This document shows positions 1-4,924 of a stretch of 7,170 nucleotides of DNA, piece after piece. Position numbers and translations under genes: made by a program. The first letter of the stretch is position 1. Every line of letters begins with the position of its first letter. The DNA is taken from contig JALRDG010000012.1 in the NCBI GenBank assembly GCA_023257055.1, positions 1 to 7,170 on the forward strand. Reading direction: 5' to 3'. The notes below the pieces were generated by a model. The model saw only the letters and a program-made list of their open reading frames with translations. It had not been told where the DNA came from and ran no database searches. The DNA is from Candidatus Saccharimonadia bacterium. GTDB lineage: Bacteria > Patescibacteriota > Saccharimonadia > Saccharimonadales > Saccharimonadaceae.

Positions 1-331
1 TGTCATCACCCATAGTTTCCGGGTACGTGGTAATGATATGGCTAAGCTCGGCATACTCGGGAAGGCCCGCTAGAACATATTGCAGTACCGTCTGCTCACC
101 AATGCCGTGATGCTCCTGTGCCGTTGCAACGACGACCGTACCGCGACGATAAATCACCTCACCGGAATAATCTTTATCGTTTCCAGTCAGGATACCAAAC
201 AGGGTCGATTTACCAACGCCGTTGCGGCCAATAATACCAATTTTTTCGCCATCATCCACCGAAAACTTCACACTGTGCATCAGTGTCTTTGGTCCGAAAC
301 TCTTTTCGTGGATGTTTATGTCGGCGATCAT
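1..331 (-). CDS. ABC-F type ATP-binding protein, N-terminal part (runs off left edge)
   Basis: This was read by translating the complement from ATG at 331; 110 residues are visible and the frame is open to base 1. The N-terminus is a compact nucleotide-binding domain without membrane segments. A Walker A motif GRNGVGKST lies at residues 35-43 and a Q-loop (ATAQE, Gln72) follows. Starting directly with the ATPase domain is typical of soluble ABC-F proteins, which usually carry two ATPase domains and act on the ribosome (translation factors of the EttA/Uup group or antibiotic protection). An ABC transporter ATPase is the alternative, because the linker and second domain lie outside the window. 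The start is supported by an extended -10 (TATGGTATACT) 8 nt upstream, implying a leader of only a few bases; no clear SD is present. It is divergent from the gene at 427. Confidence 0.85.
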   Translation of the reverse strand, partial: MIADINIHEKSFGPKTLMHSVKFSVDDGEKIGIIGRNGVGKSTLFGILTGNDKDYSGEVIYRRGTVVVATAQEHHGIGEQTVLQYVLAGLPEYAELSHIITTYPETMGDD

Positions 332-339
332 CTCTGTTA

Positions 340-350
340 AGTATACCATA
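340..350 (-). promoter_or_regulatory. Extended -10 of the ABC-F gene, near-leaderless
   Basis: On the complement the sequence reads TATGGTATACT, an extended -10 (TG-n) with hexamer TATACT at 345-340. Counting seven bases on puts transcription start near 334, about 3 nt before the ATG at 331. No good -35 hexamer is visible. Confidence 0.55.
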
Positions 351-354
351 GCTA

Positions 355-384
355 TTGACTTTTTATTACATTTATGCTAATATC
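355..384 (+). promoter_or_regulatory. Sigma70-type promoter of the 427 gene
   Basis: TTGACT (355-360) and TAATAT (379-384) are separated by 18 nt, with an extended -10 TG at 376-377. This is the best -35/-10 pair in the window. Predicted start is near 391, leaving a leader of about 36 nt. It sits in the same 95-bp gap as the divergent ABC-F promoter. Confidence 0.75.
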
Positions 385-414
385 ATAAAGCTATCGCACT
401 TTTTCAGTCCAACG

Positions 415-420
415 TAAGGA
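415..420 (+). promoter_or_regulatory. Shine-Dalgarno site for the 427 gene
   Basis: TAAGGA lies 6 nt before ATG 427 and fixes this start. Confidence 0.7.
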
Positions 421-426
421 ACTTCG

Positions 427-759
427 ATGCGCAATCGTACCCCCATCACCAGGACCGCCGCTCGCCGACGTGTCGCCGGCCTGGCGATCGTCCTGCTCGT
501 GATCCTCGCACTGTGGACCGTCGCCTTCATCCTCCAGTACGTCTACTGGGGGCCGATGTACGGCACGACCGACCACAGCCAGTGGTACCACGGTCTTGCT
601 CACGGCTACTTCATCCTCGGAAATCTGATCGTGAATGTGTTCTCATCGAACGACGCCAGGACGATCTTCCAACCGGGTGGGTCGGGCTGGTACGACTTCT
701 GGTTCTTCATCGGGATCGTCATCGCTGTCGGCACGTCAAAGGCCACGAACAGCCGGTGA
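427..759 (+). CDS. Small polytopic membrane protein, function unknown
   Basis: A 110-residue protein. Residues 1-15 are strongly basic (six Arg), followed by a hydrophobic segment at about 16-38 (cytoplasmic N-terminus expected), a moderately hydrophobic stretch around 58-72, and a last segment around 88-102. The middle has a HGLxHG-like stretch and a G-x-GWYDFWFFIG motif. From memory, a widespread uncharacterised family of small bacterial membrane proteins has a similar pattern (WHG near one segment, then GGWYDFGFLLG); membership is an inference. Codons strongly favour C or G at the third position (CTC, GTC, GAC, ATC), giving a visibly higher GC than the neighbouring glycosyltransferase and suggesting transfer or strong codon selection. 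It is a single-gene unit: promoter at 355-384, SD at 415-420, terminator at 787-840. Confidence 0.85.
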   Translation: MRNRTPITRTAARRRVAGLAIVLLVILALWTVAFILQYVYWGPMYGTTDHSQWYHGLAHGYFILGNLIVNVFSSNDARTIFQPGGSGWYDFWFFIGIVIAVGTSKATNSR

Positions 760-786
760 CGGCATAGCACTTGCCGTCCAGGGAAT

Positions 787-840
787 GGTCGCCCGAGAAC
801 AATAGTTCTCGCGAACCGCTCCTTGGGCGGCCTTTCCTTT
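787..840 (+). terminator. Intrinsic terminator after the 427 gene
   Basis: An 11-bp stem (787-797 with 822-832, two G-T wobbles; arms GGTCGCCCGAG and CTTGGGCGGCC) is followed by TTTCCTTT. Inside it is a second 7-bp hairpin, CGAGAAC at 794-800 with GTTCTCG at 805-811, which competes with the outer stem for bases 794-797. Confidence 0.85.
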
Positions 841-843
841 ACC

Positions 844-872
844 TTGCTTTTTACACAACTTTATTGTAATAT
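844..872 (+). promoter_or_regulatory. Probable promoter of the 920 gene
   Basis: TTGCTT (844-849) and TAATAT (867-872) are 17 nt apart, immediately after the preceding terminator's T-run. The -35 is weak. Start is expected near 879, giving a leader of about 41 nt. Confidence 0.5.
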
Positions 873-880
873 ACGATCAT

Positions 881-894
881 CCTAGCTAACTAGG
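881..894 (+). promoter_or_regulatory. Small hairpin at the predicted 5' end of the 920 mRNA
   Basis: CCTAG, loop CTAA, CTAGG. It begins about 2 nt after the predicted transcription start. It could protect the 5' end or be an operator; this is inference only. Confidence 0.35.
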
Positions 895-919
895 CGAACC
901 CCGACAACAAGGAGACTCC

Positions 920-1294
920 GTGTCTGCTACCGCAAAGAACCCGAACTTTCCTGGCGCGCTTTCGCTCGCCGAAGTCGTCCCCGGAATGAACGTGCTGGTT
1001 GTTTCGATCAGGGAGCGAGAGTATTTCAATGCGACAGTAACGTCTGTCAATGTCGATACGAACGACATTGACCTTCGATACAATTTCGCTAAGGTCGGAA
1101 GCATGACATCAAACGCGAACGCACTTGGCGTAGTACCCGGTGTCGAAGGCGAATGGATGGAGTACTGCCTCACCGAGACCGACAACCCAGCCCTTGAAGG
1201 TTTCGTAGATTACGAAACGGGGACTGTCAACGATAGTCGTAGCCGCTCCAAGACACTTACCAGCGCTTCGTGGTTTTTCGATAACCTCCAGTAG
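920..1294 (+). CDS. Hypothetical 124-residue soluble protein
   Basis: It starts at GTG 920, decided by AAGGAG at 909-914 with 5-nt spacing; there is no competing start with an SD. The product is acidic to neutral, has no signal peptide or membrane segment, and ends in WFFDNLQ. Residues 20-55 (PGMNVLVVSI, then an alternating hydrophobic stretch with NATVTSV and DIDLRYN) look like consecutive beta strands, possibly a small SH3/Tudor/KOW-like barrel; this is a guess from pattern alone. I do not recognise the family. It is a single-gene unit with its own promoter and a strong terminator. Its leader resembles that of the gene at 4925 (both AACAAGGAG-N5-GTG), hinting at shared origin or common expression level. 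Confidence 0.8.
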   Translation: MSATAKNPNFPGALSLAEVVPGMNVLVVSIREREYFNATVTSVNVDTNDIDLRYNFAKVGSMTSNANALGVVPGVEGEWMEYCLTETDNPALEGFVDYETGTVNDSRSRSKTLTSASWFFDNLQ

Positions 1295-1314
1295 TCGGTA
1301 ACCGCCGCCCAACG

Positions 1315-1370
1315 AAAAGGCCGCCCGAGACATCCTCGACGCCGCCACTCTTGGGCGGCCTTTTCATTTT
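1315..1370 (+). terminator. Intrinsic terminator after the 920 gene
   Basis: GGCCGCCCGAG (1319-1329) pairs perfectly, apart from one G-T, with CTTGGGCGGCC (1350-1360). AAAA at 1315-1318 and TTTT at 1361-1364 flank the stem, so it could work in both directions. The arms are nearly identical to those of the terminator at 787-840, including the small inner CGAG/CTCG hairpin. Confidence 0.85.
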
Positions 1371-1380
1371 ATGGTATAAT
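1351..1380 (+). promoter_or_regulatory. Promoter of the 1417 gene, overlapping the upstream terminator
   Basis: A perfect TATAAT (1375-1380) with TG extension (TATGGTATAAT). The best -35 candidate, TTGGGC (1351-1356, 18-nt spacer), lies inside the right arm of the preceding terminator. Start is expected near 1387. Confidence 0.65.
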
Positions 1381-1402
1381 ATGCATGCGCATCTGGAGTA
1401 CC

Positions 1403-1412
1403 AGGAGGTGAT
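1403..1412 (+). promoter_or_regulatory. Near-perfect Shine-Dalgarno deciding GTG 1417
   Basis: AGGAGGTGAT is an almost full complement of the usual 16S rRNA 3' end. AGGAGG ends 8 nt before GTG 1417. The in-frame ATG at 1381 lies upstream of the expected transcription start, so it cannot be the start. Confidence 0.8.
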
Positions 1413-1416
1413 AGCA

Positions 1417-1737
1417 GTGGAAGCGCTTAGTATTAATTCCGAGTACATTATTCTTACAGTGATACTTCTTGTCTGCTTTGCATTCTTGGGCGTGCGTAGG
1501 TTCTACTATCTTCACATGACACCACCCGGCAGGGCCGAGTATACAGCTTGCCTTCGGCAGCGTATCGCATCCTACGATAACCAGATATTCGAGCTCCTTC
1601 TTTACGACACCGCGGCCGCAATCGCCTGCGAAGATACGTCATATCTCTTTCGCTCACGCTGGCGAATGATTCGGTATCTGCGCAGATGTCGCACTAGAGC
1701 GCGAATAGCACTTTTCATCGTTCGACGCCGCCTATAG
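1417..1737 (+). CDS. Small single-pass membrane protein with basic tail, function unknown
   Basis: 106 residues from GTG 1417, chosen for the ideal SD. One strong transmembrane segment (about residues 10-26, IILTVILLVCFAFLG) is followed by RRFYYL and a long C-terminal part rich in Arg (three clusters in the last 35 residues, ending IVRRRL). By the positive-inside rule the short N-terminus faces out and the basic tail lies in the cytoplasm. The tail has an alpha-helical character and could bind nucleic acid, membrane or ribosome; this is not shown. I recognise no family. The stop codon and last codons are part of the left arm of the terminator hairpin. It has its own promoter. Confidence 0.75.
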   Translation: MEALSINSEYIILTVILLVCFAFLGVRRFYYLHMTPPGRAEYTACLRQRIASYDNQIFELLLYDTAAAIACEDTSYLFRSRWRMIRYLRRCRTRARIALFIVRRRL

Positions 1738-1781
1738 CCACACATTTTTATACGAATGTGGCTATAGGCGGCTTTTCCTTT
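1727..1781 (+). terminator. Intrinsic terminator overlapping the end of the 1417 gene
   Basis: A perfect 16-bp stem, 1727-1742 with 1757-1772 (arm begins GCCGCCTATAGCC), then TTTTCCTTT. The stop codon TAG at 1735-1737 lies within the left arm. The T-run leads straight into the next gene's -10 box. Confidence 0.9.
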
Positions 1782-1793
1782 ATACTGGTGGAT
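1781..1793 (+). promoter_or_regulatory. -10 box of the 1794 hydrolase, leaderless type
   Basis: TATACT at 1781-1786 is followed by 7 nt and then ATG 1794, so transcription should begin at or one base before the start codon. There is no TG extension or convincing -35. GGTGG at 1787-1791 is too close to the ATG to act as a normal SD. Confidence 0.5.
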
Positions 1794-2630
1794 ATGCACG
1801 AACGTCGAATTCAACTGTCTCACGCCGACATTGCTTACTGGGATAATCAAAAAGAAGATGCGCCAGTCCTTATATTTATCCATGGCTACAGGGGAACGCA
1901 TCATGGCCTTGCACGAATAGCGGACGAGCTTAATGACTACCGCATTGTCATTCCGGACCTTCCGGGGTTTGGCGATTCTGTGCCATTACCGACCGAGCAT
2001 TCGGTGGATGCATACGTATTGTTCGTGAAAGAATTTATTGATGCGCTTCATCTGGCCGCGCCACCAGTTTTGATTGGCCACTCGTTTGGCAGCATTATCG
2101 CTAGTCATTTTGCCGCGAAACATCATGATTATATTGCAGATCTCGTACTTATCAATCCAATTGGTGCGCCAGCACTAGAAGGACCGCGTGGCATCATGAC
2201 GCAATTCGCTCGTTTATATTACCTTATTGGCAAAAAGCTTCCCGAAAGAGCAGGGCGAGCATGGCTATCGTGGAACTTCGTAACCGACATTATGAGCTAC
2301 ACGATGACAAAATCTCGCGACTCGACCATGCGTTCGTATGTAAAAGACCAACATCGGCGGTATTTCAGTCGTTTCGCAAGCGCACGCGTCGCCTCTGAAG
2401 CGTTCGACGCCTCCGTATCGAACGACGTTAGTGCCGTAGCACACGAGATTCCACTACGAACACTACTGATTGCAGGTGAAAAAGACGACATTACGCACAT
2501 AGATGCAGTTCATGAGCTGCAAAAAAAGTTTGCAGCTGCGAAGCTTGTTGTCATACCAGACGTCGGCCACTTAACGCACTACGAAAAAGCGGCCGAGGCG
2601 GCCGCTGCAATTCGTACGTTTATTCCATAA
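1794..2630 (+). CDS. Alpha/beta hydrolase
   Basis: 278 residues from ATG 1794; an in-frame GTG at 1758 is rejected because it lies in the terminator stem. The fold is recognisable in order: HGYRG oxyanion-hole loop (His30-Gly31), PDLPGFGDS after strand 4 (residues 54-62), nucleophile elbow GHSFGS with Ser97, likely acid Asp231 or Asp232 in AGEKDD, and His259 in VGHLTHYE. A helical cap lies between about 130 and 205. All catalytic parts are present, so it should be an active serine hydrolase (esterase, lipase or C-C bond hydrolase); substrate unknown. There is no signal peptide, so it is cytoplasmic. It converges on the glycosyltransferase gene and overlaps it by 11 bp. No terminator for this strand is seen after its stop. 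Confidence 0.92.
   Translation: MHERRIQLSHADIAYWDNQKEDAPVLIFIHGYRGTHHGLARIADELNDYRIVIPDLPGFGDSVPLPTEHSVDAYVLFVKEFIDALHLAAPPVLIGHSFGSIIASHFAAKHHDYIADLVLINPIGAPALEGPRGIMTQFARLYYLIGKKLPERAGRAWLSWNFVTDIMSYTMTKSRDSTMRSYVKDQHRRYFSRFASARVASEAFDASVSNDVSAVAHEIPLRTLLIAGEKDDITHIDAVHELQKKFAAAKLVVIPDVGHLTHYEKAAEAAAAIRTFIP
2584..2606 (-). terminator. Intrinsic terminator of the glycosyltransferase gene, inside the hydrolase CDS
   Basis: On the complement AGCGGCC and GGCCGCT form a 7-bp GC-rich stem (2606-2600 with 2594-2588) with a 5-nt loop, followed by a run of five T (2588-2584). It begins 13 nt past the glycosyltransferase stop. On the plus strand the same bases encode the Lys-Ala-Ala-Glu-Ala-Ala-Ala stretch near the hydrolase C-terminus. 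Confidence 0.7.
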
Positions 2631-3777
2631 CTTCCTTATACACCTCTTCGAAGCGATTAAGGGTGTACTCAATATCATGTGTCTTGGCGATTTCGAGGCT
2701 TTTCTCGCCGTATCGCTTTGCGAGCTTGTCGTCATCCAAAATCTTCGCAAGAGCGATAGCCATTTGATCGACATTATCTGGCTCACATAACTCACCATTT
2801 ATACCGTCTTGGCACAGTTCTTTTAGCGCGCCAGCATTAACGGCAACTGCAGGCTTACCGCTCGCCATAGCCTCCAAAAGAGCGATACTCTGCAACTCTG
2901 CAGGCGATGGCATTGCGAATACATCGCCAATGCGTTGAAGAAGCGTCAGATCTTCGTCCGGTACGCGTCCGGTGAATGTCGTACGCTTCGTTAGCTTCAG
3001 ACTACGGACCAGTTCATGTAGATTTTCGCGGTCCGTGCCATCACCAACAATTACCAGCTGAACGTCTCGATTACGTCGAATTTTTGCAAAGGCCTTTACG
3101 AGTACCCATAGGTGCTTTTCCGCATCAAGGCGGCCGACATAGGTAATAATCTTTCGATTTTCAGGTATCTTGTATTTTTTGTACAGCTTCTTCGGGGCTT
3201 TTCCGGGCTGGAATCTACTCAGGTCGATGCCGTTCGAAATAGCCAACATTGGCTTTGGCAATTCGACATTAAACATGTCGATAGCCGATTGCGTTGGCAT
3301 AGTGACGCAATCAGATTTTGAATGGAAGCGACGACCGTACTCTTTTAACATGTAGTTAATTGGGCGGGCGACCGGCGCAAGCAGGCGCAAGTTATCCATT
3401 AGGTTTTCCGGCATGGCGTGGTTCGTGCTGACAATTGGAATACCAACCCTGTTACCGTATTTCATTGCTGCCTGGCCAATCCACATCAGCATTTGGATAT
3501 GAATGACGTCCGGTTCGAACTCATCGATTATTTTCTTTACTTCGCGCTGCGGGCTGACGGAAATCCGAAAGTTCTGATAAAAAGGAAAGGGCACTGAACG
3601 TGTCCGATATACCGGGTGATTTCCGTCAACTTCTTTATATTTTCGCCCCGTTTGACTTGGTGCGATAACCAGTACTTCATGGCCACGTGCAGCAAGACCT
3701 TGGGCGAGCGTGCGACTAAATGTCGCAACACCGTTTATTGTCGGCCAATGTAGGTCCGACGCGATCAATATTTTCAT
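2620..3777 (-). CDS. GT4-family (GT-B fold) glycosyltransferase
   Basis: 385 residues, full length for the family. The N-terminal domain opens with MKILIASDLHWPTINGVATF, the donor/acceptor glycine loop at residues 15-17. NHAMPENL at 119-126 matches the acceptor-side histidine region seen in lipid-glycosylating members. The C-terminal domain has SNGID (181-185), YVGRL with Arg216 and Lys221 for the nucleotide phosphates, VGDG (244-247), and the EX7E pair Glu294/Glu302. Such retaining enzymes transfer a sugar from a nucleotide donor. Closest in feel are diacylglycerol glucosyltransferases and PimB-like mannosyltransferases, so a membrane glycolipid product is plausible but not proven. No membrane segment; likely a peripheral inner-face enzyme. 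Its -10 is 8 nt from the ATG (near-leaderless). It is divergent from the hydrolase at 3835. Confidence 0.92.
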   Translation of the reverse strand: MKILIASDLHWPTINGVATFSRTLAQGLAARGHEVLVIAPSQTGRKYKEVDGNHPVYRTRSVPFPFYQNFRISVSPQREVKKIIDEFEPDVIHIQMLMWIGQAAMKYGNRVGIPIVSTNHAMPENLMDNLRLLAPVARPINYMLKEYGRRFHSKSDCVTMPTQSAIDMFNVELPKPMLAISNGIDLSRFQPGKAPKKLYKKYKIPENRKIITYVGRLDAEKHLWVLVKAFAKIRRNRDVQLVIVGDGTDRENLHELVRSLKLTKRTTFTGRVPDEDLTLLQRIGDVFAMPSPAELQSIALLEAMASGKPAVAVNAGALKELCQDGINGELCEPDNVDQMAIALAKILDDDKLAKRYGEKSLEIAKTHDIEYTLNRFEEVYKEVME

Positions 3778-3785
3778 ACTTTTCG

Positions 3786-3796
3786 ATTATACCATA
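3786..3796 (-). promoter_or_regulatory. Extended -10 of the glycosyltransferase gene, near-leaderless
   Basis: The complement reads TATGGTATAAT: a perfect -10 at 3791-3786 with TG extension. Eight bases separate it from ATG 3777, so the leader is about 3 nt and has no SD. Confidence 0.65.
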
Positions 3797-3819
3797 GTCA
3801 TTCAGATATACATGGTATA
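3788..3819. repeat. Inverted repeat TATACCAT-N16-ATGGTATA between divergent genes
   Basis: Perfect 8-bp arms at 3788-3795 and 3812-3819. Each arm overlaps the -10 region of one of the two divergent genes. It may simply be two similar promoters face to face, or a shared operator. Confidence 0.6.
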
Positions 3820-3823
3820 TACT
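3812..3823 (+). promoter_or_regulatory. -10 region of the 3835 hydrolase, near-leaderless
   Basis: ATGGTATATACT contains TATACT at 3818-3823 (or TATATA at 3816-3821 with TG extension). ATG 3835 follows 11 nt after TATACT, giving a leader of about 5 nt; no SD is visible. Confidence 0.5.
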
Positions 3824-3834
3824 ATTCAATACAT

Positions 3835-4839
3835 ATGTCAAACGAGTTCGCGGAGTTTCAGACTGAATACGAATCAGCTCAAAACCTTGAGCGTTTCTCG
3901 CGACGATCACTGTTTCTTGGTGGCGCAGCTCTTGCGGGCGTAGTTGCCGATGTAACTCTGACTAATCACCTTCAAAGAGAGCGTAGCCGTGTTGAAATTG
4001 CCGAGATATCAGACGATGAAACACGAGAACGGTTCCCAAACAATTTATGGCTAATAGCACCTGGATTCAAAATGGGCTGGGACGATTCGCGGCGCATCGC
4101 CGAATCACTCGAGCCGACAATGAGACAACGTGGCCGAATCGCTTACATAGGCTACTCCAATAAGGGGCTTGATACGTATGAACTAAAAACGCGAGTAAAC
4201 TCGTACATCGAGCAGGAAGACATACAGAAGGTCTATCTCTACGGACATAGTTTTGGCGGCATGGTCGCTACAGAGCTTGCTCATCACCTCCAGCGTGACA
4301 CTGACGTCGATAGCGCTCTTATCGCACTGGATTCCAGCCCATCTTCACAATTTGATGTCAAAGCAAAAGCCGAACTACATTTTTTGAGCCTTCTTGAAAA
4401 CCTTCATGTCCCCATACCTACGGCAGGGCGGGCAGCATACGAGCTCGGCGAGCGCACTGTTAATAAAGACGAACGTAGCCTATCGGACATCTGGCACCAG
4501 AGCCTTGAGCAGCTTTATCCAGGTGCACCGTCGTCACAGCTCATAAAGAGTGAGGCTGCATATATTGAACACTTTGACCCACGGGAATTTCCTCTCGCAT
4601 CGCGTACCGATGTCTCCATGCTTGCGAACATGGCCGATGAAACGGTCAATATATCGAGCGCCACAAAACATTGGTCGGAATATTTGAAAGATGCCTTTAA
4701 AGAAGTCTACTGGACCAACGGCGCTCGACCAGCCCACGCCAGCCCTTTCTGGAATGAAGAAATTTACAACCATAAGCTGAAAATACTACAGGCTACTCTT
4801 TTGCCACTTGGCTACTACCGCTACCGTAAGTTTTATTGA
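3835..4839 (+). CDS. Alpha/beta hydrolase with twin-arginine-like N-terminal signal or anchor
   Basis: 334 residues. Residues 21-24 are F-S-R-R, followed by SLFLGGAALAGVVADVTL (25-42): the (S/T)RRxxFL pattern plus a mild hydrophobic stretch resembles a Tat signal or a signal anchor. The catalytic domain begins near 70 (LWLIAPGF strand), with YLYGHSFGG at 134-142 giving nucleophile Ser139. Likely partners are Asp268 (NMADETV) and His301 (RPAHASP), though these were placed by position only. The C-terminus ends in a Tyr/Arg-rich tail. A lipase, esterase or thioesterase acting outside the membrane or at its surface is plausible. Start is supported by a -10 at 3818-3823. It is divergent from the glycosyltransferase, possibly co-regulated with it. 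No clear terminator follows. Confidence 0.88.
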   Translation: MSNEFAEFQTEYESAQNLERFSRRSLFLGGAALAGVVADVTLTNHLQRERSRVEIAEISDDETRERFPNNLWLIAPGFKMGWDDSRRIAESLEPTMRQRGRIAYIGYSNKGLDTYELKTRVNSYIEQEDIQKVYLYGHSFGGMVATELAHHLQRDTDVDSALIALDSSPSSQFDVKAKAELHFLSLLENLHVPIPTAGRAAYELGERTVNKDERSLSDIWHQSLEQLYPGAPSSQLIKSEAAYIEHFDPREFPLASRTDVSMLANMADETVNISSATKHWSEYLKDAFKEVYWTNGARPAHASPFWNEEIYNHKLKILQATLLPLGYYRYRKFY

Positions 4840-4849
4840 TATCCCATTA

Positions 4850-4877
4850 TTTACTAATTGCAAATTAATGTTATAAT
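4850..4877 (+). promoter_or_regulatory. Promoter of the 4925 gene
   Basis: TTTACT (4850-4855), 16-nt spacer, perfect TATAAT (4872-4877) with TG extension at 4869-4870. Start is near 4884, with a leader of about 41 nt. The predicted transcript begins with a small GTAAC/GTTAC hairpin (4884-4888 with 4895-4899). Confidence 0.7.
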
Positions 4878-4913
4878 AAATTTGTAACAATTCCGTTACG
4901 CTTTACTACGAAC

Positions 4914-4919
4914 AAGGAG
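4914..4919 (+). promoter_or_regulatory. Shine-Dalgarno deciding GTG 4925
   Basis: AAGGAG with 5-nt spacing to GTG 4925. The nine bases AACAAGGAG and the spacing are the same as before GTG 920. Confidence 0.75.
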
Positions 4920-4924
4920 TTGTC

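Noticed and set aside
80..340. Open frame of 86 codons on the plus strand
   Set aside because: It lies antisense to the clear Walker A-bearing ABC-F coding sequence and has no SD or promoter.
1351..1416. Longer N-terminus of the 1417 gene (TTG 1351 or ATG 1381)
   Set aside because: Both lie upstream of the expected transcription start and the first is inside the terminator arm; the near-perfect SD points to GTG 1417.
1758..1793. Longer N-terminus of the hydrolase from GTG 1758
   Set aside because: The extra codons come from the terminator stem and the T-run/-10; homologous alpha/beta hydrolases begin near the ATG at 1794.
427..4839. Alternative genetic code with UGA as glycine
   Set aside because: Genes at 427 and 3835 end at TGA followed by non-coding or regulatory sequence, and no conserved glycine in the known proteins is encoded by TGA.
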